Part shown: positions 19,475 through 29,301 of the stretch, one piece after another
Numbering within the stretch: position 1 is the first letter of the stretch
Layout: each line of letters starts with the position of its first letter
Source of the DNA: Pseudolactococcus piscium
Lineage (GTDB): Bacteria > Bacillota > Bacilli > Lactobacillales > Streptococcaceae
Assembly (NCBI RefSeq): GCF_002441695.1
Contig: NZ_JXJW01000001.1
Coordinates: 124,001 to 188,000, forward strand
Direction of reading: 5' to 3'
DNA length: 64,000 nt
Made by a program: the position numbers and the translations under genes
The notes under the pieces: generated by a model
Seen by the model: only the letters and a program-made list of their open reading frames with translations
Told to the model about the DNA's origin: nothing
The model's database searches: none

Positions 19475-21571
19475 ATGACAATCACCCATCAGGAAGCTCG
19501 AAAGCAAGCGATTGAAATCGTCTCACAGATGAGTCTAGCAGAGAAAATCAGTCAAATTGATTTCGATGCATCAGCTATTGAGCGCTTAGGCATTCCCCAC
19601 TATAATTATTGGAATGAGGCGCTTCATGGTGTTGCTAGGGCGGGTGTTGCAACTGTTTTCCCCCAGGCTATTGGGCTTGCTGCGACTTTTGACAAGTCCT
19701 TGGTCCGAGTAGTAGCTGAGGCGATATCTGTTGAAGGACGAGCGAAATATAACACTTACTCAGAATATGGGGACCGAGATATTTATAAGGGCTTGACGTT
19801 CTGGTCGCCAAATATCAATCTCTTTCGAGATCCACGTTGGGGAAGAGGACAAGAAACTTATGGTGAAGATCCCTACTTAACTGCGCAGATAGGTGTCGCT
19901 TTCATCAAAGGCTTGCAAGGAGATGGTAAGTATTTGCGTCTGGCAGCCTGTGCCAAACATTTTGCTGTACATAGTGGACCAGAGGAAGAACGGCATTATT
20001 TTGATGCGGTCGTCAACCCAAAAGATTTAAGTGAATTCTACTTACCCCAGTTTGAAGCCGCCATTAAAGAAGCTGATGTAGAAGCTTTCATGGGGGCATA
20101 TAATGCGGTCAATGGTCAGCCGGCTTGTGTTAATGAGCAGTTGATAAAAGAGATTTTGCTTGATAAATGGGGCTTTGAAGGCCATGTCGTTAGTGACTAT
20201 ATGGCACTAGAAGATGTCCACGAGAACCACCATTATACAAAAACTGCTGCCGAAACGATGGCGCTAGCCATGAAAGTTGGCACTAATCTTTGTGCGGGGA
20301 AAATTTCGGATGCCTTATTTGAAGCAGTTGGTAAGGGCTTAGTCACCGAGGACGAAATCGCGGCATCTGTCGTGAAACTCTACACAACACGTGTCAGGTT
20401 AGGTATGTTTGCGGCTGATAATGATGATGATCAGATTCCTTATGAAGCCAATGCGTCTAAGGCGCATGAAGCGCTGTCCTTAGAAGCTGCAGAAAAATCG
20501 ATGGTATTGCTGAAAAATGACCACTTCTTACCATTAGAGAAAGCCAGGATTAGCTCAGTCGCTGTTATCGGACCGACCGTCAGAAATATCGGCGCTTTAG
20601 CAGGGAACTATGCAGGAACAGCGAATCAATACGTGACCTTTGATGCGGGGATTCGACAAGTCTTATCTGAAGATGTGCGTGTCACTTACGCCTTAGGTTG
20701 TCATCTTTATGCTGATCATGCCGAAAGTAGTTTGTCACGTGCTAATGAGCGCGAGAGTGAGGCAGTTATTGCGGCAGCCCATGCTGATATCGCCTTGCTT
20801 TGTCTTGGATTGGATCCAACGATTGAAGGGGAACAAGGTGATTCGGGCAATATCTATGGATCGGGTGATAAAGCAAGCCTGTCATTGCCAGGTCAACAAA
20901 AAAGATTGCTAGAAAAAGTTTTGGCAACTGGTAAGCCTGTCATCGTTGTATTGACCGCGGGTAGTGCTTTGAGTTTGGATGGCTTAGAGGGTCACCCAAA
21001 TGTTAAGGCGATAATCCATGCTTGGTATCCAGGCAGTCATGGCGGTAGGGCGCTTGCTAATATTTTATTTGGCGACACCAGTCCAAGTGGCAAACTACCA
21101 GTTACATTTTATAGAGATACAGTCGGTTTACCCGATTTTTCTGACTATAGTATGAGCGAGCGGACCTATCAAAATACGCAGCTTGAGGTACTCTATCCAT
21201 TTGGTTATGGCTTAACTTATGGTCAGTCAGTCGTTAAGTCAGTCATGCTTGAGGACTTGGCTTTGACGATAACGCTGTCAAATATGGGCGATTATGCGTG
21301 TGAAGAAGTGCTTCAAGTTTATGCTAAAATTGATTCCGAATTTGCACCGAAAAATCATAAATTAATTGCTTTTGAGCGAGTTTTTTTGCCGAAAGCTGAG
21401 GACGTGCAAGTAACGATTCAACTAAAAAGCGATAGTTTTAAAGTTGTTAACACACAAGGAGAGTGGGTTGTTGATGGATCAACAGCCATAGTGTCAATTG
21501 ATTTTGGCCAACCTAATTTAGAAAGTTCAGTAGTAGAAGTTGCGTTAGCTGAAGTATTTGTTAAGGACTAG
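19475..21571 (+). CDS. GH3 beta-xylosidase
   Basis: A 698-residue family 3 glycoside hydrolase. The N-terminal barrel has W-N-E-A-L-H-G-V-A-R-A-G, F-R-D-P-R-W-G-R-G-Q-E-T-Y-G-E-D-P, A-A-C-A-K-H-F and the nucleophile region G-H-V-V-S-D-Y-M-A-L (Asp in S-D-Y). The alpha/beta sandwich and a fibronectin-III-like tail follow. W-N-E-A-L-H-G-V-A-R-A-G is typical of xylosidase members rather than beta-glucosidases. There is no signal peptide. It is the last gene of the operon, ended by the terminator at 21615. Some alpha-arabinofuranosidase activity is possible in this subfamily. Confidence 0.9.
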   Translation: MTITHQEARKQAIEIVSQMSLAEKISQIDFDASAIERLGIPHYNYWNEALHGVARAGVATVFPQAIGLAATFDKSLVRVVAEAISVEGRAKYNTYSEYGDRDIYKGLTFWSPNINLFRDPRWGRGQETYGEDPYLTAQIGVAFIKGLQGDGKYLRLAACAKHFAVHSGPEEERHYFDAVVNPKDLSEFYLPQFEAAIKEADVEAFMGAYNAVNGQPACVNEQLIKEILLDKWGFEGHVVSDYMALEDVHENHHYTKTAAETMALAMKVGTNLCAGKISDALFEAVGKGLVTEDEIAASVVKLYTTRVRLGMFAADNDDDQIPYEANASKAHEALSLEAAEKSMVLLKNDHFLPLEKARISSVAVIGPTVRNIGALAGNYAGTANQYVTFDAGIRQVLSEDVRVTYALGCHLYADHAESSLSRANERESEAVIAAAHADIALLCLGLDPTIEGEQGDSGNIYGSGDKASLSLPGQQKRLLEKVLATGKPVIVVLTAGSALSLDGLEGHPNVKAIIHAWYPGSHGGRALANILFGDTSPSGKLPVTFYRDTVGLPDFSDYSMSERTYQNTQLEVLYPFGYGLTYGQSVVKSVMLEDLALTITLSNMGDYACEEVLQVYAKIDSEFAPKNHKLIAFERVFLPKAEDVQVTIQLKSDSFKVVNTQGEWVVDGSTAIVSIDFGQPNLESSVVEVALAEVFVKD

Positions 21572-21614
21572 AGTTCTCTTACTATATGAAAAATAAGCCT
21601 ATTCTTAAAGCTGT

Positions 21615-21652
21615 ATTAAAAAAATGGAGATCGTTGTCTCCATTTTTTTAAT
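21615..21652. terminator. bidirectional terminator between the beta-xylosidase gene and the ROK gene
   Basis: AAAAAAATGGAGA (21618-21630) and TCTCCATTTTTTT (21637-21649) form a stem with a six-base loop and T runs on both sides. The ROK stop codon lies inside the distal arm, so one structure serves both convergent transcripts. Confidence 0.85.
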
Positions 21653-22838
21653 AGGTATTTGATGCTTGTACTTCTTGTATATAGTCCCGATTGTATTTGA
21701 GATTTGGTATATCAAAGTAGTGTTGCACATTTAAAGCTAATGCGCCAAAGATTGCAGCACGATCATGAAGAAAAGAGTTACGAAGGATTAATTTCTTTGC
21801 AAAAGTACTTTTTAAATTTGTTTTGATCATCTCGCTAATTTCAGGCAGCTCCTTAAATAAGTCGCCATTTAGTGTGATGATTTCTGGATCAAACATCATG
21901 ACAAGAGTATTAATAGAAATAGACAACATATCAACAATTTCTTTGATAAAGTCAAGTGTTTCAGGATCATCATTTCTAAAATATTCTCGAATAATAATCA
22001 TATTTACAAAGTTCATATTTTTGATTTGACTAAATTGACGGTAAATTGCTGATAGGCTTGTATATTGTTCTAAACAGCCAGAATTTCCACAAATACAACG
22101 TAGACCATCTTTTTTGATTATCGTATGACCGACTTCACCAGCATTACCACTACGTCCTTTTTCAAGAACACCATTTTGAATAATACCTGCTCGAATCCCA
22201 TTTCCTAAACTGAAGTTGATGAGATAATTGCTATGTGACGTAAAGGAATATTCGCCAAAAGTTGATAAGATAGCCTCATTTTCGATATGAATGTCAAAAT
22301 CATACTTATCTTGAAGGATATGGAAAAGATCGATTTGGTCAATATTTGATCGAGGGGTAAATGTGATTTTCTTGTGATCAACTGAACCGTGAATAGCAAT
22401 AGTTAAGCCGATGACACCAAGATCAGTCTCTGGTAGTTTATTTATGTTTTGATCAATCAGTTGCGTAATTGTTTCGATGACATTATCTTTTGTTGTGTTG
22501 ACATCTGTTTGTTTGCTTTGGGAGATAATTTGTTGGTTGAGGTAACTAGCTGTGAATTTTAGATAACCGGCATCGATGTCTAAGAGAAGAGAAGTACCTG
22601 CTTTTTCATTAAAGTAAATCATGATTGGTTTTCTGCCGCCACTTATCCCCCCTTCTCCGGTTCCTTTCTCAAAAATTATCTTGCGATCAAGTAAATTAGC
22701 GGTAATTGCTGTAATTGATGTCTTATTTAAACCGGTAATTTTAGAAAGTTGGATACGTGAAATGCCATTTGACTTAATAATTTCTTGTAAGACAATAGAT
22801 ACATTTTGCTCCCGAACTTTAAATTGATCTGTTTTCAT
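21648..22838 (-). CDS. ROK-family repressor, XylR candidate
   Basis: A 396-residue ROK regulator with an N-terminal winged HTH (~residues 10-65, S-R-I-Q-L-S-K-I-T-G-L-N-K-T-S-I-T-A-I-T) and a ROK sugar-kinase-like domain. The zinc-binding motif is intact: C-I-C-G-N-S-G-C-L-E-Q-Y. I choose the ATG with complement at 22836-22838; a GTG three codons upstream is possible and both have only a modest ribosome binding site. The gene lies between the xyl and uxu operons, and xylO-like operators stand before xylA and uxaC, so a xylose- or xylobiose-responsive XylR is likely. The other ROK gene at 29302 is the alternative XylR. Confidence 0.82.
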   Translation of the reverse strand: MKTDQFKVREQNVSIVLQEIIKSNGISRIQLSKITGLNKTSITAITANLLDRKIIFEKGTGEGGISGGRKPIMIYFNEKAGTSLLLDIDAGYLKFTASYLNQQIISQSKQTDVNTTKDNVIETITQLIDQNINKLPETDLGVIGLTIAIHGSVDHKKITFTPRSNIDQIDLFHILQDKYDFDIHIENEAILSTFGEYSFTSHSNYLINFSLGNGIRAGIIQNGVLEKGRSGNAGEVGHTIIKKDGLRCICGNSGCLEQYTSLSAIYRQFSQIKNMNFVNMIIIREYFRNDDPETLDFIKEIVDMLSISINTLVMMFDPEIITLNGDLFKELPEISEMIKTNLKSTFAKKLILRNSFLHDRAAIFGALALNVQHYFDIPNLKYNRDYIQEVQASNTY

Positions 22839-23070
22839 ATGTTGCACGCTTTCTTTTGGATTTGACTGACTATATGACCCAGTTATTAATCCAGACTTTC
22901 CTTATATTATAGCAAAAACTAGCTTAAAGGGAAACTATTAGTTTCTATTGTGCGATTAATTGTTTTTTGATTTTATTTTTTGCCCTTTTAAATATTGAGT
23001 ATAGAGAATTCCCTTAATATGAAAGAAATAGGCGTATTTAAATCTTACATAAAAAAAGATAAATAAAGCC
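22839..23070. promoter_or_regulatory. ROK gene promoter region with a 15-bp palindrome
   Basis: GAAACTATTAGTTTC at 22931-22945 is a perfect dyad about a central T. It lies upstream of a minus-strand TATAAT-like box near 22905 and is a candidate autoregulatory site of the ROK gene. The rest of this stretch is AT-rich without a gene. Confidence 0.4.
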
Positions 23071-23138
23071 TTGCAAAAAAAGTTGAAAACGATTACAATA
23101 TAATTATCGTAAGTTAGTTAGTTTTAATTACTAACTAT
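23071..23138 (+). promoter_or_regulatory. uxaC operon promoter with perfect cre and xylO-like operator
   Basis: TTGCAA (23071-23076), a 17-bp spacer and TACAAT (23094-23099). TGAAAACGATTACA (23084-23097) is a perfect cre over the -10 box. TAGTTAGT (23115-23122) and ACTAACTA (23130-23137) form a perfect dyad, also readable as TTAGTT-N13-AACTAT, the same geometry as the xylA operator at 10824. A further half-site ACTAACTAG lies near 23274, before the start codon. Confidence 0.78.
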
Positions 23139-23302
23139 CGAAAAGTGATATTATATTATTATGAAATGTCAACTTGTATTAATGTTTATAAGGTGGAATG
23201 AGGCATGAGATGTTGTTTTTATTGATTGTTAGACTTTTATAGTTGGTAAGTATGATAATGATGTATTATAAAACTAACTAGATATGTATAAATGGAGGTA
23301 GT

Positions 23303-24727
23303 ATGTTTATTGACAAAAATTTTTTACTAGAAAGTGCATTAGCAAAATCATTATTTCATAATTTTGCAGAAAATGCGCCAATTATTGATTACCACTGTCA
23401 TTTAGATCCTAAGCAAATTTCTGAAAATGTTCGATTCACTTCTATTACGGAACTTTGGTTAGCTGGTGATCATTATAAATGGCGTGCAATGCGAGCTTGT
23501 GGGATACCTGAAACAAAGATTACAGGGGATGCGAGTGAGTGGGAAAAATTCTATGCTTGGGCACAGACCATTGAACGTTCTTTAGGCAACCCGCTTTATC
23601 ATTGGACACACCTAGAATTGAAGCACTATTTTGGTATCACAGAGTTGCTTAGTACATCAAGTGCTGAGCGGATATTTAAGTCGTGTAATCATTATCTGAG
23701 TGAACATGAGGTCACAGCGCAGTCTTTGATTTTAGCTGCTAATGTCAAATATATTGGGACGACTGATGATATGTTAAGTGACTTAAGGTATCATCAACAG
23801 CTTGCGGCTTCAAATTTCCCTTGCAAAGTTGCACCAAGTTTTCGTCCTGATCCAGTGATTGGGATTGAGAAACCTGAGTTTAGTGATTATATACAAAAAA
23901 TATCTGATTTTAGAGGCAGTAAAGTGACGGGATTTTTAGATCTGGTTAACTTTTTAGAAACTCGATTGCTATATTTTACAGAAAATGGTGGTAGTGTTAG
24001 TGATCATGGTTTTACAGCTGTGCGATATGAAGCTGCTACTCCTGATGAGCTAGATCTTATTTTTGAAAAAGCGATGAGAAAAGCACCACTTGATACGGTA
24101 GAGCTTGCTAAATGGCAAGGTCAGATTATGGTCGCTCTAGGTAGGCTTTATAAGCGATATGATTGGGTTATGCAACTTCATTTTGGTGCTGTTCGTGGTA
24201 CCAATACACGATTATATACTGTAGCGGGTGCTGATAGTGGTGGTGACAGTATTTATGATCAAGCTGATCTCTCGCTACAATTAAACAAGTTACTAGATAA
24301 GCTTGATCAAACAAATGAGCTACCAAGAACGATTCTTTATAACACTGATCCAAGTCAAAACGATATGATTGTAACAACCTGTGGTAATTTTCAGCTGAAT
24401 GATGATGGCATCAAGAGTCGCGTACAATTTGGTGCAGGTTGGTGGTTTAATGACACCTATAGAGGGATGATTGGTCAAATGGAAAGTCTAGCCGATAACG
24501 GCCTTCTGATGAACTTTGTCGGGATGCTAACAGATTCCAGAAGTTTTCTTAGCTATTCACGTCATGATTATTTCCGTCGTATTTTTGTCAATTATGTTGC
24601 AGATAAAGTGTCACATGGCTTTTATCCGGATGATATGGCATTACTAAGTCAAATGATAGTAGATATTTGTTACAACAATGCCAAGTCCTATTTTAAGTTC
24701 AACTCCCTAAGTGAATCAGACAAATAG
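23303..24727 (+). CDS. uxaC: glucuronate isomerase (D-glucuronate to D-fructuronate)
   Basis: A 474-residue uronate isomerase of the amidohydrolase superfamily. The N-terminal I-I-D-Y-H-C-H-L-D-P motif is the metal-binding segment of the family, with later conserved parts M-Q-L-H-F-G-A-V-R and G-A-G-W-W-F-N-D. AATGGAGGTAGT before the ATG is a strong ribosome binding site. It is the first gene of a five-gene hexuronate operon and takes the glucuronate released by the GH67 enzyme. It also normally acts on galacturonate, but no tagaturonate branch (uxaB, uxaA) is seen here. Confidence 0.95.
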   Translation: MFIDKNFLLESALAKSLFHNFAENAPIIDYHCHLDPKQISENVRFTSITELWLAGDHYKWRAMRACGIPETKITGDASEWEKFYAWAQTIERSLGNPLYHWTHLELKHYFGITELLSTSSAERIFKSCNHYLSEHEVTAQSLILAANVKYIGTTDDMLSDLRYHQQLAASNFPCKVAPSFRPDPVIGIEKPEFSDYIQKISDFRGSKVTGFLDLVNFLETRLLYFTENGGSVSDHGFTAVRYEAATPDELDLIFEKAMRKAPLDTVELAKWQGQIMVALGRLYKRYDWVMQLHFGAVRGTNTRLYTVAGADSGGDSIYDQADLSLQLNKLLDKLDQTNELPRTILYNTDPSQNDMIVTTCGNFQLNDDGIKSRVQFGAGWWFNDTYRGMIGQMESLADNGLLMNFVGMLTDSRSFLSYSRHDYFRRIFVNYVADKVSHGFYPDDMALLSQMIVDICYNNAKSYFKFNSLSESDK

Positions 24728-24742
24728 AAGAGGAGCTACCTA

Positions 24743-26392
24743 ATGAAACTGACAGATAACTATCTAACGCATAGCGAGCTGTTTGCACAACAAGCAATCA
24801 CGATACCAAAATATGATACCTCCCTTGTACGACAAAATACGCTAGACAATCCGGAGTGGGTTCATTTTGGTGGTGGTAACTTATATCGCTGTTTTCACGC
24901 GCAAGTCGCACAAGAGTTGCTAAATAGTGGGGATATGACGGCAGGTATTGTGCTTGTGGAAACTTTTGGTAAGGATATGATTGACGACCTTTATCACAGA
25001 TTTGATAATCGGTCCTTGACTGTGGTGATGAAAGCAGATGGGACATTTGATAGAGAGTTGGTTGCATCGACTGCTGAGAGCTTGTTTGCGCACGCCAGTC
25101 GGCCAGCTGATGTGGCGAGATTACGAACAGTCTTCCAAAATCCCAGTCTAAAGTTGGTCACGATAACCATTACCGAAAAAGGCTATATCATCAAGGACTC
25201 ATCCGGTAAATTATTACCAAAAGTTGCTGCTGATACGCAAGCAGTCGTCAAGTTTGAAAATATGCAACATACTATGTCTCAGTTAGCTTGCCTTTTATAT
25301 GAGCGATTTATAGGTGGCGCTGCCCCGCTGGCTGTCGTATCGACTGATAATTTTTCCCATAATGGGGATAGATTGAAGGCTGCGATCCTTGAAATTGCTG
25401 ACAGCTGGCTGATAGCAGGTTATGTGACACAAGCCTTTATTGAGTATGTCAGTCTAGGAGATAAAGTTAGTTTCCCCTTATCGATGATTGATCGCATTAC
25501 GCCACAGCCGAATCAGGAGATTGGGGAGGAGCTAGCTGACGCAGGGATTGACGACATGCTGCCATTTATCTCGACCACACAAGGCATGCGCTTATCAGCT
25601 TTTGTCAATACAGAAGCAGTCCACTATCTGGCAATAGAAGATGACTTTCCAAATGGTCGGCCAGCGCTTGACAAGGCTAGTGGGGTGTTACTAAGTAACC
25701 GTGATACGATCAATAAGGCAGACTTGATGAAAGTATGTACGTGCTTGAATCCCTTACACACAACGCTTGCTATTTTCGGGTGTTTACTTGGCTTTGATCG
25801 CATCTACAAGGAAGTCAATGACAAGGATTTATTAAGTTTGATTGAACAAATAGGGTTTGTTGAAGGCTTGCCTGTGGTAGAAAATCCAGGCATTATTGAC
25901 CCGGTTACCTTTATGAATGAGGTCATTTATCAACGCTTTGCTAATCCAAATATTCCTGATACACCGCAAAGAATTGCTGCTGACACCTCTCAAAAGATTG
26001 GGATACGCTTTGGTGAAACGCTAAAAGCATATGTCTTAGCACCTGATAAAGAGGTGCAGGCATTAACCTTCATTCCCTTAACAATTGCTGCATGGTGTCG
26101 CTATTTACTAGCGGTTGATGATCAAGGTCGGCCATTTGTGGTCAGTTCTGATCCCTTGCTTGATGAACTCCAATCACAGCTATCAAGTGTGGCCTTGGGT
26201 GATCAAGTAGATATGTGGCCTGTGCTAGCACCGATTTTAAGTAACAAACGCATTTTTGGTGTTGATCTGGTCGAGATTGGCCTATCTGATAAAATATCAG
26301 GATTTTTTGCCCAACTGATAAAAGGTCCTGGTAGTGTAAGACGTGCGCTGAAAGAGACCTTAGCATCTCATGCTAAGGTGATTGAAAAATAA
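24743..26392 (+). CDS. uxuB: fructuronate reductase (D-mannonate oxidoreductase)
   Basis: A 549-residue member of the mannitol dehydrogenase family, NADH-linked reduction of fructuronate to mannonate. The N-terminal Rossmann segment reads [12 protein letters not shown], and S-T-D-N-F-S-H-N-G in the middle is the family C-x-N/D-N-x-x-x-N-G type motif. The C-terminal domain contains A-I-F-G-C-L-L-G-F and K-E-V-N-D. GAAGAGGAGCTACC precedes the ATG, 15 bp after uxaC. Assignment to fructuronate rather than tagaturonate or mannitol comes from uxaC before it and uxuA after it. Confidence 0.92.
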   Translation: MKLTDNYLTHSELFAQQAITIPKYDTSLVRQNTLDNPEWVHFGGGNLYRCFHAQVAQELLNSGDMTAGIVLVETFGKDMIDDLYHRFDNRSLTVVMKADGTFDRELVASTAESLFAHASRPADVARLRTVFQNPSLKLVTITITEKGYIIKDSSGKLLPKVAADTQAVVKFENMQHTMSQLACLLYERFIGGAAPLAVVSTDNFSHNGDRLKAAILEIADSWLIAGYVTQAFIEYVSLGDKVSFPLSMIDRITPQPNQEIGEELADAGIDDMLPFISTTQGMRLSAFVNTEAVHYLAIEDDFPNGRPALDKASGVLLSNRDTINKADLMKVCTCLNPLHTTLAIFGCLLGFDRIYKEVNDKDLLSLIEQIGFVEGLPVVENPGIIDPVTFMNEVIYQRFANPNIPDTPQRIAADTSQKIGIRFGETLKAYVLAPDKEVQALTFIPLTIAAWCRYLLAVDDQGRPFVVSSDPLLDELQSQLSSVALGDQVDMWPVLAPILSNKRIFGVDLVEIGLSDKISGFFAQLIKGPGSVRRALKETLASHAKVIEK

Positions 26393-26411
26393 TAAAGAAG
26401 AGAGAAATAAG

Positions 26412-27488
26412 ATGAAAATGACGATGCGTTGGTATGGTAAACAAGATGATCCAGTTAAGATTGACTACATTCGACAAGTCCCTGGTATGACAGGGATCGT
26501 CGGTAGTTTGTTTGATGTCCCAGTAGGCGAGGTTTGGCCAGAAGATAAAATTTTAGCACTTAAAACAGATGTTGAACAAGCAGGGTTAACCTTAGAAGTA
26601 ATCGAATCAGTAAATATTCATGAGGACATTAAGTTGGGCTTGCCTTCACGTGATAGATACATAGAGAATTATAAAGAGACGATTCGCCGTCTGGCAAAAA
26701 TTGGCATTAAAGTGATCTGCTATAATTTTATGCCAGTCTTTGATTGGATGAAAACGGAAATGGCCTATCCACTAGCAGATGGGTCGACAACCATGGCATT
26801 CTTCCTAGAAGGTGTCCAAAAAACGCCGCAAGAAGTTGCTGATGATGTCATGTCACAAAACGAAGGGCTAGCCCTACCAGGATGGGAACCAGAACGTTTA
26901 GTAGATATCACAAAACTGATCGCCCAATATCAAGATGTAACAGAAGCAGACCTGAGAAACAATCTCACCTATTTTCTACAGCAAATTATCCCGGTTTGTG
27001 AGGCAGTTGATATTAAAATGGCTATCCACCCAGATGACCCACCCTATTCTATTTTTGGCTTGCCGCGCATCGTTAAGAACCGTGATGATCTAGCCTATAT
27101 TTGTGAGGCAGTTGATTCACCCTATAATGGGATTACCATGTGTACAGGCTCTATCGGTGAAGATCCTGATAATGATCTTGTGGCGATCGTGGCAGAGTTT
27201 GCTAAACGAGATCGGATTCCTTTTGCCCACGTTAGAAATGTCAAATTTATAGAGGCTGGGGGGCGTGACTGCTATGAATCTGCCCACTATAGTCCCTATG
27301 GCTCACATGATTTATTTGAGGTCATGGCAGCCTTATACGATAATGGATTTGATGGGTATATTCGACCGGATCATGGGCGCATGATTTGGGGAGAAACAGG
27401 TCGTCCAGGATATGGGCTCTATGATAGAGCCCTTGGTGCTATGTACTTGACAGGCCTGTGGGAAGCATTAGAAAAGAGACATGTTTGA
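26412..27488 (+). CDS. uxuA: mannonate dehydratase (D-mannonate to 2-keto-3-deoxygluconate)
   Basis: A 358-residue UxuA-family protein of the TIM-barrel fold. It starts M-K-M-T-M-R-W-Y-G, standard for the family, and carries the metal-site segments [23 protein letters not shown] and [14 protein letters not shown] take the ATG at 26412, preceded by AAAGAAGAGAGAAATAAG; an ATG ten codons upstream overlaps the end of uxuB and does not fit the family start. The length agrees with the family. Confidence 0.95.
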   Translation: MKMTMRWYGKQDDPVKIDYIRQVPGMTGIVGSLFDVPVGEVWPEDKILALKTDVEQAGLTLEVIESVNIHEDIKLGLPSRDRYIENYKETIRRLAKIGIKVICYNFMPVFDWMKTEMAYPLADGSTTMAFFLEGVQKTPQEVADDVMSQNEGLALPGWEPERLVDITKLIAQYQDVTEADLRNNLTYFLQQIIPVCEAVDIKMAIHPDDPPYSIFGLPRIVKNRDDLAYICEAVDSPYNGITMCTGSIGEDPDNDLVAIVAEFAKRDRIPFAHVRNVKFIEAGGRDCYESAHYSPYGSHDLFEVMAALYDNGFDGYIRPDHGRMIWGETGRPGYGLYDRALGAMYLTGLWEALEKRHV

Positions 27489-27499
27489 TGAGGTGTATC

Positions 27500-28147
27500 A
27501 TGAAAAAACAAGTTATTTTAAATCAGATTGCATCGGCTGGTGTGATTGCTGTTGTTCGGGGTGACTCAAAAGAGGCGGCAGTAAAGGCCGCAAATGCCCT
27601 TGTTTTAGGTGGGATTGTTGGTCTTGAGATAACCTATACAGTACCCGATGCTAGTCAAGCGATTTCAGAGTTGCGTGCAGCATATCAAGATCATGCCGGC
27701 ATTGTGATTGGTGCTGGGACAGTCCTGGATGCCATAACTGCAAGGCTAGCAATCATGTCTGGTGCAACATTCATTGTCAGCCCAACATTTGACATAGAAA
27801 CTGCTGAAATCTGTAATCTCTATCAAATTCCTTATCTACCGGGATGTATGACGATTACTGAAATGAAAACTGCACTTAAGGCAGGGGTAGACATCATCAA
27901 ACTTTTCCCAGGTAATGTCTACGATCCTAGTATTATCTCAAGTTTTAAAGCCCCATTGCCACAACTTAACATCATGCCAACAGGTGGGGTGTCCGTAGCA
28001 AATATGGCAGACTGGTTTAAAGCGGGCGTGATCGCTGTCGGTGCGGGTGGTAATCTGCTAGCCCCAGCAGCTAGTGGCGATTATGCTGGTGTCACAGCGA
28101 TGGCAAAACAATATGCTGAAAAATATGCTGAAATTTCTCAGAAATAA
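27500..28147 (+). CDS. kdgA: 2-keto-3-deoxy-6-phosphogluconate (KDPG) aldolase
   Basis: A 215-residue class I KDPG/KHG aldolase splitting KDPG into pyruvate and glyceraldehyde 3-phosphate. G-L-E-I-T-Y-T contains the catalytic Glu, G-A-G-T-V-L-D the phosphate region, and D-I-I-K-L-F-P-G the Schiff-base Lys. The ATG at 27500 is preceded by GATGAGGTGT; longer in-frame starts run into uxuA. It is encoded 11 bp after uxuA and before the kinase gene. Confidence 0.94.
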   Translation: MKKQVILNQIASAGVIAVVRGDSKEAAVKAANALVLGGIVGLEITYTVPDASQAISELRAAYQDHAGIVIGAGTVLDAITARLAIMSGATFIVSPTFDIETAEICNLYQIPYLPGCMTITEMKTALKAGVDIIKLFPGNVYDPSIISSFKAPLPQLNIMPTGGVSVANMADWFKAGVIAVGAGGNLLAPAASGDYAGVTAMAKQYAEKYAEISQK

Positions 28148-28161
28148 AAAGTGGGTAAGCG

Positions 28162-29163
28162 ATGAAAATATTAACCTTAGGGGAAATCATGTTACGTTTG
28201 TCATCAGCAAGCGGGCAACGTCTATCAAATACGTCATCTTTGAGCTGCCATTATGGAGGTGGTGAAGCTAACGTCGCCATTTCTTTAGCAAATTTTGGTC
28301 ATGACGCCTACTTTGCCAGTCTGGTGCCAGATAACCTATTAGGTCTAGGAGTCAAACAACACTTACAGTATTATGGGGTGCATACGGATTATTTGCTATT
28401 TGGTGGCGAACGTTTAGGGACTTATTATCTAGAGACAGGTGTCAGTCAGCGCGGGAGTCAGGTCATATATGACCGTGCATACTCAAGTTTTTCTCAAATC
28501 TCAAATGATATATGGCAAGATGCCACGCTGTTTACAGGGATTGACTTGTTTCATATCTCAGGGATTACCCCAGCCTTATCTGAGGACTGGCAAGTTTTGA
28601 CCAAACAACTCATTCAAAAAGCCAGGCTAGCAGGGTGTAAAATCAGTTTGGATATCAACTATCGAGGCAAACTTTGGACACAAGCAGCTGCAGGTCTGGT
28701 TATTCGGGAGTTATTACCACTAGTTGACTATTGTTCGGCAGGTGAGCTGGATGCCAGATACATTCTAGCCTTATTTGATGACAAAGCGATATCAGTTGAC
28801 TTGCTAACTTGCTATCAGAAAATGGTAGCGACCTATCCGAATCTTGCTGTCATTTATTCGACCAAGCGTCAAGTCAGATCGGCTTCAGAAAATGACTTAC
28901 AAGGGTTTATTTATAGGGATGGACACTTGAGCATGTCTCAAGCATATCACATCAGCCCGATCATTGACCGTGTTGGTAGTGGGGATGCTTTTTCAGCTGG
29001 TATCTTACATGGTATTTTAAAGGGGTGGGATGCACAGGAAATCATCACATTTGGGACAGCGGCATGTGTCCTCAAGCACACAATCGAAGGGGACCGTAAC
29101 CTGTTTACTGAAAGAGAAGTACTAAGGTTTCAAAAGCAAGGGTCTGGAGACATCAAGCGTTAA
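28162..29163 (+). CDS. kdgK: 2-keto-3-deoxygluconate kinase
   Basis: A 333-residue PfkB/ribokinase-family sugar kinase. The N-terminus reads M-K-I-L-T-L-G-E-I-M-L-R-L, followed by Y-G-G-G-E-A-N-V-A-I-S-L-A (PfkB signature 1 region), and the C-terminal D-R-V-G-S-G-D-A-F-S-A-G holds the catalytic Asp and anion hole. It phosphorylates KDG made by UxuA so the aldolase can act. It is the last enzyme gene of the hexuronate operon, 14 bp after kdgA. Confidence 0.92.
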   Translation: MKILTLGEIMLRLSSASGQRLSNTSSLSCHYGGGEANVAISLANFGHDAYFASLVPDNLLGLGVKQHLQYYGVHTDYLLFGGERLGTYYLETGVSQRGSQVIYDRAYSSFSQISNDIWQDATLFTGIDLFHISGITPALSEDWQVLTKQLIQKARLAGCKISLDINYRGKLWTQAAAGLVIRELLPLVDYCSAGELDARYILALFDDKAISVDLLTCYQKMVATYPNLAVIYSTKRQVRSASENDLQGFIYRDGHLSMSQAYHISPIIDRVGSGDAFSAGILHGILKGWDAQEIITFGTAACVLKHTIEGDRNLFTEREVLRFQKQGSGDIKR

Positions 29164-29182
29164 GCTAATCTTGCTTACAAAA

Positions 29183-29216
29183 GTTCGTTGACCCAACTAA
29201 CATATATTGGTATAAT
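29183..29216 (+). promoter_or_regulatory. promoter of the second ROK gene with overlapping operator
   Basis: TTGACC (29188-29193), a 17-bp spacer and TATAAT (29211-29216). GTTCGTTG-ACC-CAACTAAC (29183-29201) is a 7-of-8 dyad covering the -35 box, a likely autoregulatory operator. Its half-sites recall those at xylB but the spacing is shorter. Confidence 0.68.
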
Positions 29217-29301
29217 AAAAAAAAGAGAGAACAGATGTTAAAGTTAAGTTAATCTAATGAATAGATGAAGCGCATGACATACTGAACTAGGGGTGAGTGA
29301 A

